Notes: generated from the sequence alone by a model not told the origin. A stretch of DNA of 64,000 nucleotides from Erpobdella octoculata (GCA_963978895.1 OZ022241.1:6824653-6888652); one strand, 5' to 3'; counted from the first letter of the stretch, positions 1 to 10,999 are shown. Numbers and translations are program-made.

Positions 1-109
1 GATGGTAAAATTTGAGAGTTCAAAATTTTAATCAACATCCAAATTTGATTTTTCTAAATGTTGAAATGTCAATGTCCTTGATGATGAAATGAAGTCCTGC
101 TGGTTTAAT
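1..109 (-). other. Probable 3' UTR exon of peptide locus 1 (partial)
   Basis: A TAG acceptor at 110-112 (minus strand) is followed by a block that resembles the blocks downstream of every other locus in this family (22540, 31099, 38227, 45799 and 60060, minus strand). No long reading frame runs through it. It lies downstream of the B-cassette stop, which is directly followed by a GT donor, so I read it as the terminal untranslated exon. The window edge cuts it and I see no AATAAA here. Confidence 0.5.
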
Positions 110-570
110 CTAGTAAAAAATTAAAATAAAATAATTAGAATGGTGTGGACTAAGTTTAAAATATTTTAAACGTTTACTATGTTTATGCAAATTCTACTTA
201 AATTTGGTAAAATATGATAAGAAACTTGATAAACTTTTTTTTTTTTAAATTTATCTTTTCAACGTCTAGTTAAAATACTCAAAGAACTGGTTAAACAGAA
301 AAAAACTTGAAGAAAAACCAGCAAGTTGATTAAACTAATACAAACCTAGTATGAAATTTGACCATAAATTATAAGCAAAAACAATAATAAATATAGATTA
401 GACAGGTTCTGTTAAATAATATATTTTTAAGAGTAGGTTGAATACAATAAAATTAAAAAGTTTTAAATGTATAATTATTATTAAAGTTCAAAATATATTA
501 TAGTATAGAAACTTTTTACTAAAAATTAAACATAGTCAACGCATAAAAACTGATTATAAATTAGAATGAC

Positions 571-1024
571 CTAATGATGATGCTCTTTGAAGAATTCTAT
601 GACGCAACGCTCTGGCTTGGGGAAAGGTTTAGCTGCAAAAGTGATTACATATACAAACAATTTGTATTTTTAATCAACAAAATAATCAATTATAACTGTT
701 TATGAATCATAAATTTAACCAAAATTCATTTAATGAATAACATAATTCCTAAAATAGAATTACCCAATTCTGAAATTTTTTCAATATCCTTAGCTTCGTC
801 AGCTGAAGCAAAATCAGCACAGAATTTTTCAGCATCTTTTCAAAAAACATAATCAATATTTTATTTTGTTCCTGAGCAGATGAAATTGTTTGTTATATGA
901 AACTAAATTAAATTTATTTATTTAATATTATGTATTATTAAATAAACGTATTATTTTTACAGATAAAAAAAGCTATTAAATATTTCAATTCACATACCGG
1001 CAACGGTCAACGGTTTTACAAATT
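571..1024 (-). CDS. Locus 1 cassette B: exons 2B-4B of a small secreted two-cysteine peptide
   Basis: Three exons are visible: 1024-998 (27 nt), 835-764 (72 nt) and 632-571 (62 nt, TAG stop). Each acceptor ends AG and each donor begins GT, and the introns are phase 1. Joined to the signal exon at 1913-1850 they give about 74 residues. There is one Cys in exon 3B (KFC context) and one in exon 4B (RC context), and the tail is His-rich (HHH). The stop codon is followed at once by GT, a usable donor to the UTR exon at 109. There is no initiator ATG or signal exon between the cassette A stop (1232) and exon 2B, so the cassette must use the exon of cassette A or be silent. Its function is unknown. 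Confidence 0.65.
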
Positions 1025-1231
1025 CTTTAAGAAAAAAATATTAAATCTATCATGAAATTATTAAAAAATTATTTAAAAATTAATTATGTTGAAATTTATT
1101 TATAATATTAAAAACCAAATTTGTTGTATTAATAAATTCAAAGTTATAATAATTGGCTATAATAACTTGGAAAAATTTTATTTTATTTTAAACAAAAAAT
1201 TAGACAAAATTATTTTCTGAACCACAATCAC

Positions 1232-1913
1232 TCAACCTTCTACTTTTTCAAAGAAATTTTCAAGACATTCGCGTGTTTCTTCGGACAGTTCAGACAGGTC
1301 CTTGGACAGGGACATATCTTCAGCTGCAAAGTTTATCAAATTTATAAATGAGAATTATTTTATTTTATTATTATCAACACGTTAATAATTGCGAAAAAAC
1401 AATAATTGATTTGAAAGTTTCTAAAATGATAGAAAATTTACATTTTTCAGGAAGTTTGCCAGTTTCCTTTAATTCGGCACAGAAATGTTTGGAAGCTGTT
1501 TAAATAAACACATTATTGTAGTTTACGCTGTTTGTTTTAAATTTATTTGTTGGTAATTTACTAATTATATATTTAATGATGCTTACCTCCTATGAAAAAC
1601 TCTATGCCAGGATTACCTGAATGAAAAATTTAGTTTAGTTATTATATTCGATACTTTTTGTTAAAACACCTAAAAATTAATACCTGCAAGCTTTAACTCA
1701 ATGCGAACAAAATGTTAAAAATAGGTTAAATTTAAATTTAATTATAATTTTAGTGAAAACTATCATTTGTGTTTTCACACATTTTTCTAAATAGAGTTTT
1801 TGTTTTTTTTCCAAATGCTATTAGTATGAAAAAAATTAAAAAACTTCACCAGGTTTTGCAAAGCAAACATTTGCAACAACCAGAAACAAAACTCCAACAA
1901 TAACTGCTTTCAT
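1232..1913 (-). CDS. Locus 1 form A: small secreted two-cysteine peptide
   Basis: The exons are 1913-1850 (64 nt, ATG plus signal peptide), 1616-1587 (30 nt), 1495-1442 (54 nt) and 1323-1232 (92 nt, TGA stop). Splicing gives about 79 residues. The signal peptide starts MKAVIVGVLF, has a Val/Leu-rich core and a likely cleavage after a CFA motif. The mature part is short, charged and probably helical. It has one Cys in exon 3 (KHFC) and one in exon 4 (ECL). This copy has the longest exon 4 among the A copies that keep the stop, with an extra acidic Ser/Leu-rich stretch before its Cys. All introns are phase 1. The stop is followed directly by GTGATT, a possible donor. No match to a known family is claimed; venom, salivary, mucus or immune peptides are all possible. 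Confidence 0.75.
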
Positions 1914-1991
1914 ATTTATAAGTTTTCTAAAATTTCTAGAAAGAAATTAAACAGTAGGTTATGTTTGACTAACATATCAAATCCTGACTTT

Positions 1992-1999
1992 CTTTTATA
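1992..1999 (-). promoter_or_regulatory. TATA box of locus 1
   Basis: TATAAAAG on the minus strand lies about 80 bp upstream of the ATG at 1913. The same block (GTTTACAAAA, then an ATATAAAAG core, then AAGTC) precedes every signal exon of the family, which supports a real core promoter. Confidence 0.65.
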
Positions 2000-2009
2000 T
2001 CATTTTGTA

Positions 2010-2690
2010 AACAAAGCTTTCTTGTTTAAAAAATCCGTTCTCAAATATTGAGCTGTCATAACTAAAACATTTTTATTGAACATTTTTAACAATAGACATA
2101 TGGTTTTAAATATCCTAAAAATACTTTGATTTTATATAATTGGTATATTGTTTAGAACAGTCACGGCATTCATTTGGTCACTTTTGCTTGAACAAGCTTC
2201 TTTTATAGTAAACTTTTTTAGTTGTATTATAATTTTTATAAACAAAAAGGTGATATTAACTAACAACTTGTAACTAACAATTTGTAAGATTGAGCTAAAC
2301 CAGCAAGGATAAAATAAAAAAAAAACATTGTTTTTCACGATATAAGTTAACAAAAGCCATAAATATTTTTTATGCAAAGATTATAAACAATTTTGATTGA
2401 AAAACCAATTAAAATTAAAATCTGAAAAAATTATTTGGCTTGTAATTTTTGACCGTTACCGCAGTTTTACCGCATACAAATTTTCTATTACTAAAACAAA
2501 TTTCTCCATTATCGTTTAAAAGACGGTACAAATTAAAAATTTATGGCCAGTAATACCATATCATTGTCATTTCTCATAATGAAAATATAAAACGAGTCAA
2601 ATTGAAATTTTTTAGTTTTTTTCAAAAACTGTTCGATTCAGAACTCGAGGCACTTTATGTTTTACTTAAAGGTACTGTTTAATAAGCTGA
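2010..2690. other. AT-rich intergenic stretch
   Basis: I see no gene, RNA or transposon end here. Short reading frames are low-complexity AT sequence. Confidence 0.5.
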
Positions 2691-2819
2691 TGTGATGATT
2701 GAACTATCTTTTTTTATTTTATTTGATTCAAACGAAGATCGTGTCAACCTCCGCGTATTTTAAGTTAAACCATGATGGGCGACGAGGGGTTGACGATCTG
2801 AAATCATGTTTAACCATAG

Positions 2820-3160
2820 CCTGGTTAGCAGCACTAAATCAATCCTATATTTTTTTTTATAACATCCAGATTCAACGAAGATCGTAAACTGTTTTTTAGC
2901 ACATAGTGGTCAAACTTAAAAGTTAAGAGCTTATTTCTGATATTGGGCACATCTGTTAATTGTTTATTGTTTTTTCAAAATTCTATCTTGCTTTTATACA
3001 ATTTTATCTTGTTTTTCACAATTCTATTTTTTTCACAATTTTAACTTTACGTTTGTATTGTTTTTTTTAGTAATTGGGAAAAAGGTAGTCATAAAAACAA
3101 TAATAGAATGAGTTGCAGTAATCAATTTCAGACAGAACAATAAAAGAAACTAAAAGTTGA
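2820..3160. repeat. Dispersed repeat, second copy at about 29880-30240
   Basis: Both copies hold the blocks around ACATCCAGATTCAACG, runs of CAATTCTATCTTG, and GAATGAGTTGCA in the same order and strand. It lies just left of the fold-back element at 3220. The class is unknown. Confidence 0.6.
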
Positions 3161-3219
3161 AAAGATGGATCATAATAAAATAGAAAAAACCTGCTTAATA
3201 CAACGTATTTAGATTCTGG

Positions 3220-4745
3220 GACTTTATCAAATGACGATTCATCAAGGGACTGTTCACCAAAGACTATTCATCAAGGGACTATTCATCAAAGGTCTATTCA
3301 GCAAAAGACTATTCATCAAGAAGACGGTTCATCATAAGGACTGTTCATCTAATGTATGTTCATCAAGCGGACTATTCATCAAAAAAGTTAATAAAATTAC
3401 TTTAAATGTTATTTTCAACTAAAATATGTTACCAAAATGTAGGGTAATTTATATCAAATATAAAGTGCTATTGTGCTTGCATTCAAATACTTTATACTTT
3501 ATAATAGAATAGCATTATGGTTTATCTATGAAGTCAAGATACATCACCTTCTGTCATCATTTTCGTTTTGCAGTTAAAAACTTAATGTTTGTACAGCGCC
3601 ACTCCGTCTGTTCTATAAAATTTTCACGAATTCTCCAATATTCATAATTTCAATATTTATTGAAAAAAAATGCCAGAAGGGCTAATAAGCCACTAACACT
3701 AGCATAAGAAAAAAACAATAAAAAAATCACAGACAAGTCTACAAGGAAACAGAAACCATCAAAAAGTGACAAAAAAAATCACCCAGATATTACAGAATAA
3801 CAGAAAAGTAAAAAAAATAACTCTAGCTATAGTATAAGAAAGTGTCCAAGTTAACTGATTTAAATGATAATTTAAATGAAGAGACGCTGGAACAATTTAC
3901 AACATCGGCGGGGAGAGAGTTCCAAACCGCAACTATTCTGTTAGTGTAGAAATATTTTACAGTATCACATGTAAATTTATTTAATCTTAATTTATAACTA
4001 TGACCTCGCGTTGATATTATATTTGTAGGAGCAAATGACGATGACATAAAAGTATTAACTAAATGGTTTATTAATTTATAACAGAAAACTAGATCAGCAA
4101 TTAAATGGCGTTTTTCCAAAGATTGAAGATCAAGAAATTGAAGACAATCTTTATAGGAAAGACCAGAGACCGAAGGGATAAACCTGGATAATGTTTTCTG
4201 AACCATTTCAATTTTATCAACTAGGTATCTACAATGAGGATTCCAAAACTGATATCCATATTCCAGTATAGGTCTGACGAAAGTACAAAATGCCAGTTTG
4301 AGTATTCTCCAATCAGTGGAAACGAGTGAAATTCTTAAGAGACGAGATATTGCAGCAGCTTTATGGGTAATAATATTAACATGATCTTCATATCTCAGAC
4401 GTGAATCTACCTCAATACCAAGATCACGAATTGTTCGAACAGAATCCAATGTATGGTCGTTAATAGTGTACATGTTGGAGGATGATGCTGTTCTTCTGTC
4501 ATTGAATGTAAACATAATTAATCTTATATTATATTTTTATCAAAAATAAAGAACTGTCTTTTAAAAATACATCGAACAATTTTCCACTGAAAATATCTAG
4601 GGTATATATTGATAAAAGTTGTGGGAGGAGGATTAGCTTAAAATTAAATATTTGATGAATAGTCCTCTTGATGAATGGTTCCTTGATGAATAGTCCTTGA
4701 TGAACAGTCCCTTGATGAATCGTCATTTGATGAAAAGTTCGCATA
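3220..4745. mobile_element. Fold-back element with sub-repeated inverted termini (copy 1)
   Basis: The left arm (about 3229-3392) is a head-to-tail array of degenerate units of about 15-17 bp built on TTCATCAAGGGACTA. The right arm (about 4650-4745) is the same array in inverse orientation. The inner sequence (about 3393-3655 and 4518-4645) matches copy 2 at 20266-21119. The element carries no transposase, so it is a non-autonomous fold-back DNA transposon. A LINE fragment (3660-4515) occupies its centre. The exact ends and any target duplication are not certain. Confidence 0.7.
3660..4515 (-). pseudogene. 5'-truncated CR1/Jockey-like LINE, C-terminal end of reverse transcriptase ORF
   Basis: The minus-strand frame 4515-3823 encodes 230 residues with motifs typical of the C-terminal thumb region of CR1/Jockey-type LINE ORF2: DLGIEVDSRL, FVRPILEYG, FWNPH, VQKTLSRFIP and LSYKDCLQFL. 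The catalytic FADD region and the endonuclease are absent, so this is a 5'-truncated dead insertion. The 3' side ends near CAATAAATATTG (minus strand) at about 3660. It sits inside the fold-back element; copy 2 of that element has no LINE at this point. Confidence 0.8.
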
Positions 4746-4759
4746 CCGTTAGTACGTTA

Positions 4760-5413
4760 TGAAAGCAGAACTAATAGCAGCAGCAGTTATTTTTCTCAAA
4801 TTCAAAACCACCTGGATCAAAAACGACGAACAGCGGATGAAGCAGTCATGTCTGACCTTGAAGATGATCTTTTTCAATTTAAATCACATGAAATCTCTAG
4901 TTCTTCGCCTAAAAACATTTTGTCAAAATACCTGAGTAGCACCAGCTCCTCACTTGACAGTTTTAATGACTCTCCACTGAACTAAACACTGCTTTTACCA
5001 ACAAGTGCAGCCTTTATTTAGTGTAGCAGGGAGAGTTTTGGTGCCAAGCCGTACAACCACGACGGACGAACACTTTGAACAACAGCTGTTAATGTGTTCT
5101 AATGGAAGTCTGTTGTAAAATGCTTTACACATTGATGCTGAGGGGATTAAAATTAAATACATAATTATTGTTTTTATTGTTCAGCCTTAGTAAAAGTTAC
5201 TGAATCCGTTGACATCTAAAATTGTGGAAACTTAATGAACACCGATATCCGAAATTGTTATTCCTTGCGAAGACCATTTTGTGCATACCATCTACTTCAG
5301 TTCCATGTGAACGATTGTATAGCTCGGTTGGTTATATTGTCAATAAGACACCTTCATCACTGGGACTAAACCAAATAATGTCAAAAAACTTGTCTGTTTG
5401 CGTAGTTGGTTGA
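4760..5413 (+). pseudogene. Decayed hAT transposase C-terminal pieces
   Basis: About 5000-5120 reads in one frame as a hAT dimerisation segment (PLFSVAGRVL, then EHFEQQLLMC). A second piece at 5222-5413 reads YPKLLFLAKTIL, then CERLYSSVGYI, the conserved hAT C-terminal block of BED-type transposases. Stops and frameshifts separate the pieces, and the N-terminal and catalytic parts are missing. Two different hAT families may be present. No host function is implied. Confidence 0.65.
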
Positions 5414-5639
5414 AAGATAACATATAAAGAAGACATTCCAGTGTTATTTCGATTTTCGACAAGTACGTTAAATAAAAGTTACTTATGACACTACTAGAGA
5501 TAGCCGTCAAAAATGTCGGATTTTTGAAAATCTCATTATATATTATTTTGTGATTGCAGCGCCACCTGTTTTTACAAATTTTAATTAGGATACAATCTCT
5601 GTTTGTGTGTATGGCTTTCTCTGTATGCAAATCTTGCAA

Positions 5640-5800
5640 GTGAAATTTAACCAGCTTTTTGACTAGCTAGGAAGCTGAAACTTTCAGCATATTTTTATAT
5701 TAGATGACAATACATGATTCGATTTTTAAAAAAAACGTTATTTGAACATCTTTCGTATACAAACACACAGACACACATCGAGTGAATTTGAAATCAAAGT
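5640..5800. repeat. Dispersed repeat with an inverted copy at 54170-54320
   Basis: The block around GCTAGGAAGCTGAAACTTTC, then a GATGACAATACATGATTC block and a CA-rich tail, recurs in reverse orientation at 54170-54320. It may be a SINE or LINE tail; no coding content is seen. Confidence 0.5.
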
Positions 5801-6344
5801 TTGTTTTAAAAACTCGTTTTTTCCTTTACTTGTTTTAAAACACACTTATATTTCTAATCCTTCAATATTAACTTCGCTTTTCTGTCTCTCTATCTGAATG
5901 AATACAAACCCATTTCCCGTCATCCAATGGATCTGAAATTTGGTCCATTGACTCGAGAGGACCAAACATTAATTTTGAAATATTCACGCTCAAAAAACAA
6001 TTTGAACGCTCAGCCTAAAAAAATCTGTGCGTCATTGTGTCATCATTTAATTCATTAAAAAACAACAACAGCAGAGCTTTATATTCGATGACAATACATG
6101 CAATATATAATTCAATTAAAAAAATTGATTACATGCCTGGATGCACTAATTTTATCAACTGATGACTGCTGACCACTGCGGCCGCCGCGTCATGCGAAAT
6201 TACTAACATATATATATATACAGACATAGGAAATTCTGTATGCAGATAAATTTAATTTTTGGATTTAATCAAAATTAACTATTAATTAATCGTTAATTTT
6301 TCAAAAGTTAACAATTAAATTTAAATTAATTGTTAACAGCCCTT

Positions 6345-6347
<3 letters not shown>

Positions 6348-6391
<44 letters not shown>
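6348..6391. repeat. (TA)n microsatellite
   Basis: About 22 TA units, passing into a short TAGA stretch. Confidence 0.9.
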
Positions 6392-6394
<3 letters not shown>

Positions 6395-6673
6395 TAGATA
6401 GATATTTTATAGATATTTTATAGATATAAATATATATATATATATAAATTTATATCTACGGTTTATAATCAAGGCTGATAAACCTCAGAAGATTTTATAA
6501 CTAAGAAACACATAAAATAAATGGAGTTGAGCGATTACATAACTTCAATCAACCAGTCTTAATTACAGTTACTAAGACACAAGTTTTTGATTAAGTGTGT
6601 ATTTCTTCTAATAAGTTTTGGACCATTTCTAAAGAACCTTAGTATAGTTATCGATATTACAACAATATATGTG

Positions 6674-6707
<34 letters not shown>

Positions 6708-6710
<3 letters not shown>

Positions 6711-6896
6711 AAAATCGCTGCTTTTACGATAGGTTTTCCCATTGATAGACGTAAAGGACTTGAAATGACTATTATGGATTTATTATCAAGAGATTTGAAG
6801 GTATAATTAGCCTTAGCAAAGCTTCATTTATTATTTTCCAATAAACTGCAAAACTATTCTATTGAGCCCGGTATACGATTTGGGGATATCGTAACA
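6708..6896 (+). repeat. Left LTR of element B
   Basis: 189 bp, TG...CA bounded, same length and sequence as 8373-8561. The 3' end (GATATCGTAACA) resembles the ends of the LTR-like blocks at 36117, 41257 and 57717. Confidence 0.75.
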
Positions 6897-6922
6897 TTGG
6901 TGATCAGAAGTAGGATACAAGA

Positions 6923-8369
6923 ATGGTTTTGAAAGCATTGGATGAGCTCTTGATACTCGAGTTGAGGCAGGAACTTAGAAAACGAGAGCTCAGTGATAAA
7001 GGAAGAAAGTCTGAGCTCGTGGACCGCCTCCGGACGTCATTGGAGAAAAATGGGTTTGATCCCGAAGAGTATGAGTTTGAAGTAGAAAATGATTTGTTGA
7101 AGGCGCTGAATAAAATGGCGGAGGAAAACAGAGCAGCACACAGAGCAGCACAGCAAGAAAGGAAGAAATTTCTTGAACTCCTCAATGGTGAAACAAACAA
7201 TTGCGAAAACAAAAAAAACGGTCAAGATGAACCATGCAAGAATGTACAAGATGAACCATGCAAAGATGGTCATGATGATGAACCTGTCAAAGACGATCAT
7301 GATAATGTGCCTGTGGAAAACGGTCAGGATAATGAACCTTGCAAGGATGCTCAAGATGAACCATGCAAAGATGGTGTCAGCGATACAGTCGGTTTGGACG
7401 TCGAAAACAAAACTAAAGAAGATGAGAAGAGTGTTGAAAACGAAATGCAAAACGATGAGGATGAAAGTGATGATGATGATTTTAATAATGGCAATAACAG
7501 CGATGGCTTTTACCCATACAGCGACGGTTCTGAAACGGAAGCCTCTATAACAGACGACGGCACCGAATATTCAGGGTCAGATTTTAGTGACGAATCTAAC
7601 TCGGATAAAGCAACTAAGGATTTAAAAACGGACGAAACTCCAATCGAGAAATACGTCGAAGCTAATTTGACAAAAAAAAGAAGACATTGATTTGCCAGAC
7701 GATGGCGAATATTTGAAGAAAGATCCGCTGGACGATACGAAAGTTGACACCGATGAGAGAGCCGAGTTGGAATGTGAAAAGAAAACGTTCGATTGTAGCT
7801 TGGAAGAAAACAAAGATGACGGCGATGAACATCTCCAAAACTACAATAGCAATGCAGCAAGCAAAAACTCTGAAAAAGATGAGCCAAGAACAGAGAACGG
7901 TACAGAGGGTTCTAAACCAGATGAATCCACAGAGGATTCTAGATCAGATAGACTAAGAGTCATGGTAAAATCAAATAACAGCTTGATGAAGGGATTTATT
8001 AGATTTATGGAACGTGTTTTCGAAAAACCTTTTGAAGAGTTTCTTGAGAAAGATCTAAAAGATGTGAAGGAAGAAGAAAAAGCAGACAATTCCGATAAAC
8101 CGTGCAAAGATGTTCAGGACGAGGCATGCAAAAAAGGCTGCGATGAACCGTGCAGAAATGGCGACGATGAGCCAAAGAAAGACTCTGTTGATGAGCCAAA
8201 GAAGGACTGGAAGAAACTGTATCAAACGGTCAAGAGACTTGACCATGTTGTTTGCGAATTGCGGTCAAAGCCACGAGTAAAGATCAAGGTATTTTGGTGT
8301 TCGTGGCCGAGTCGCATTTCGCAAAAGCGACTATGCTGTTCGGGACGAACAGAGTTAAGAAGGGGGTAA
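6923..8369 (+). CDS. SAP-domain gag-like protein of element B, split by one frameshift
   Basis: The ATG at 6923 opens a 255-residue frame. Residues 1-50 form a SAP-like helix-loop-helix (LRQELRKRELSDKGRKSELV), as in gag of some arthropod gypsy elements. Acidic repeats follow, with about five variants of DEPCKDG/DEPCKN at 7225-7375, then Glu/Asp-rich low complexity. The frame ends at 7690. An A8 run at 7671-7678 lies just before it, and the +1 frame continues open from 7692 to 8369 with a second DEPCK-type repeat set (8090-8210). A single indel in the A run, real or a sequencing error, would explain the break. No CCHC knuckle is seen. The final stop lies inside the purine tract. Confidence 0.65.
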
Positions 8370-8372
8370 TAT

Positions 8373-8561
8373 TGTAAAATCGCTGCTTTTACGATAGGTT
8401 TTCCCATTGATAGACGTAAAGGACTTGAAATGACTATTATGGATTTATTATCAAGAGATTTGAAGGTATAATTAGCCTTAGCAAAGCTTCATTTATTATT
8501 TTCCAATAAACTGCAAAACTATTCTATTGAGCCCGGTATACGATTTGGGGATATCGTAACA
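8373..8561 (+). repeat. Right LTR of element B
   Basis: Appears identical to 6708-6896. It is preceded by the purine tract at 8357-8366. Confidence 0.75.

Positions 8562-8572
<11 letters not shown>

Positions 8573-8607
<35 letters not shown>
8573..8607. repeat. (TG)n microsatellite
   Basis: About 17 TG units between element B and an inverted LTR scrap. Confidence 0.9.
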
Positions 8608-8608
<1 letters not shown>

Positions 8609-8628
8609 GTATATATGTGTATATATAT

Positions 8629-8796
8629 TGTTACGATATCACCAAATCGTACACCAGGCTCAATAGAATGGTTTTGCCGTTTGTTGGAAAATAATAAATG
8701 AAGAATATTCTGCTATAATAGGCTATAACCTTTTCATTGCCGTCAACAATTTGACTAAGCACTGTCCCTATTCCTTCATTTCTTGCATCTGTGTCT
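8629..8796 (-). repeat. Inverted scrap: LTR-B fragment fused to an RNase H fragment
   Basis: 8629-8703 is a diverged reverse-complement copy of the 3' part of LTR B. 8704-8796 is the reverse complement of about 9241-9333 in the neighbouring pol (block AATGAAGGAATAGGGGCAGT). The join then meets pol in normal orientation at the RT active-site codons. It marks an inversion or a template-switch event. Confidence 0.7.
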
Positions 8797-10990
8797 TGTT
8801 TATTTGGACGACATTATTGGTGTTGGAAAGACGTTTGAAGAGCATCTACACAATCTTGGAGAAGTTTTCCAAAAGATCCGGGATGCTGGTATGAAGCAAA
8901 ATCCGGCAAAATGTGCACTTTTCTAAAGCAAGGTGAAATATCTTGGTCATAAAGTTTCTGCCGAAGGGGTAGGAACCGATCCTGAGAAAATTGAAGCGGT
9001 TAACCAGTGGCCTGTTCCGAGAAATTATCAAGAATTAAGAAGCTTTCTTGGTTTGTGCACATATTATCGACGATTTGTAGCCAGTTTTTCCAGCATTGCA
9101 AAGGAACTATATAAGCTTACAGAAAAGAATGCACCGTTTGATTGGTCAGAGGCAAATCAACAGGCGTTCGAACGGTTAAAAACAGCTTTGAGTTTGACGC
9201 CAGTTCTGTCGTATCCAATCCCTTGAAAAAATTTTGTATTAGACACAGATGCAAGTAATGAAGGAATAGGGGCAGTGCTTAGTCAAATTGTTGACGGCAA
9301 TGAAAAGGTTATAGCTTATTATAGCAGAATTTTGTCGAAACCGGAGCGCAATTATTGCGTCACCAGACGTGAGTTATTAGCAATCGTTGATTCTATTAAG
9401 CACTTTCACAAGTATTTATATGGTCAAAAGTTTTTGTTGAGAACGGATCACGCTGCTTTGAAATGGCTTTTAAATTTTAAAAATCCAGAAGAACAAGTGG
9501 CTAGGTAGATCGAACGTTTATAATCATACGAGTTTGAAATTCAGCATCGGAAGGGTGAACAGCACAAAAATGCTGACGCACTGTCACGACGACCTTGCAA
9601 TAATAAATGTAAGTATTGCATTCGCATGGAGGGGAAGGAAATAAATAATCAGTGTTTTCAGGTACGTTTTCAAATTGACGACACTTGGTCAGATGATGTG
9701 ATTTGAGACGAACAATTAAAAGATGATGATATAGGGCCGATTTTGAGATGGATGGAAGAAGGGAAAAAACCTGACTGGCAAGAGATTTCTGAATTGAGTC
9801 CTGCTACTAAATCGTATTGGGCACAATGGGAATCTCTAAGGGTTGTGAACGGATCTCTAAAAAGAATTTGGGAAAGCACTGATGGTTCCACCAATGTTTT
9901 GCAATTAATTATTCCAAAAGTAAAAGTGCCAAAAGTACTTCAACAAATGCACTCCGGAGTATCAGGGGGACATCTAGGGATGAATAAAACGTTGGACAAG
10001 ATCCGCCAAAGATTTTCTTGGGTATACTGTAAAATAGATGTAGAGGAATGGTGTAAAAAATGTGATACCTGTGCCGCTAGTAAAGGACCACACGCTAAAA
10101 CAAAGGGCCATTTACAACAGTACAATGTAGGTTCCCCTTTTGAAAGAATTGCTATAGATTTAGCAGGTTTATTTTAAGTGTCAAAATCTGGCAATAAGTA
10201 CATTTTTGTGGTCATAGATTATTTTACAAAATGGCCAGAGGTTTTTGCTATACCTAATCAAGAAGCAGTGACAGTTGCCAACGTTGTTGTTGATGGCTGG
10301 GCTAGTCGCTATGGAGTACCAATGGAGCTCCATTCAGATCAGGGCAGGAACTTTGATTCACAACTGTTTAGAGAAATGTGCCGTGTTTTAGGCATACATA
10401 AAACCGGCACAACTCCAGTTCATCCTCAGTCTGACGGTATAGTGGGACGATTTAATAGAACTATTCAACAGCACTTGTCTAAGATGGTCGGTAAAAACCA
10501 AGTTGAATGGGATAAACACATTCCGTTATTTTTGATGGCTTACAGAGGATTACGACAAAGGCCACCCCAAGTAAAATGTTATTTGGACGGGAGATGCGAC
10601 TTCCTTGCGATCTTATGTTTGGAAGTCCGGGAGACAAAGTAGAATCGGAAAGCGAGTATGCCTCACAATTGCGGGCTCGGTTAAATGAAATTCATTTCGT
10701 AGCCCGAAATAGGATCAAAGCGGCCAGCAAAAAAATGAAAACTCGGTATGATCGCCAATCAAATATGAAAGAGTTTAAAGAAAATGATTTAGTGTGGTTC
10801 TACAATCCACAACGTAAAATTGGGTAATCTCCTAAACTTCAACAAGACTGGGTAGGACCAAATAGAATTATTAAAAAAATCAATGATGTCATCTACCGGA
10901 TTCAAAAGGGCCAACGTACTAAGATAAAAGTAATTCATGTTGACCGCATTGCCAAATATTATGGAGGCAATGGGACGAACAGGATTAAGA
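8797..10990 (+). pseudogene. Ty3/gypsy pol remnant: RT end, RNase H, integrase
   Basis: Starts abruptly at the RT catalytic box (YLDDII), then RT connection ([25 protein letters not shown]), RNase H (DTDASNEGIGAVLSQ, LRTDHAALKWL, ADALSRR), the integrase zinc region (two His, then CKKCDTC) and the integrase core (DYFTKWPEVF, HSDQGRNF, HPQSDG). Where the catalytic Glu is expected, before RFNRT, there is Gly. Internal stops occur near 8922, 9224, 9506, 9520, 9704 and 10177, and there is a frame change around 10576-10640. The chromodomain-like tail ends at the purine tract. Clearly inactive. The RT fingers, protease and gag are absent. Confidence 0.85.
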
Positions 10991-10999
10991 AGGGGGTAG

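Larger units (their letters stand above)
6708..8561 (+). mobile_element. Gag-only LTR retrotransposon (B) with identical 189-bp LTRs
   Basis: The LTRs lie at 6708-6896 and 8373-8561 (TGTAAAAT...CGTAACA). I found no difference between them by eye. A primer-binding site TGGTGATCAGAAG follows the left LTR at 6898, and a purine tract AAGAAGGGGG precedes the right one. The only coding content is a SAP-domain gag, so mobility would need pol from another element, perhaps the relative whose pol remnant lies downstream. The identical LTRs argue for a recent insertion. A target duplication is hard to define because both flanks are TA repeats. Confidence 0.75.

Noticed and set aside
2132..2377. Hydrophobic 81-codon minus-strand frame
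   Set aside because: AT-rich random frame with no homologous copy, splice or promoter signals.
3231..3400. CRISPR-like array
   Set aside because: Units are degenerate and contiguous without spacers, and the genome is eukaryotic.
3231..3422. Frame rich in LFIKGLFIK repeats
   Set aside because: It is the translation of the short-unit inverted arm of the fold-back element; the inverse arm gives a similar frame on the other strand.
7173..7550. Met-rich frame and several minus-strand frames over 6904-8407
   Set aside because: Shadows of the gag frame in element B; its codon pattern explains them.
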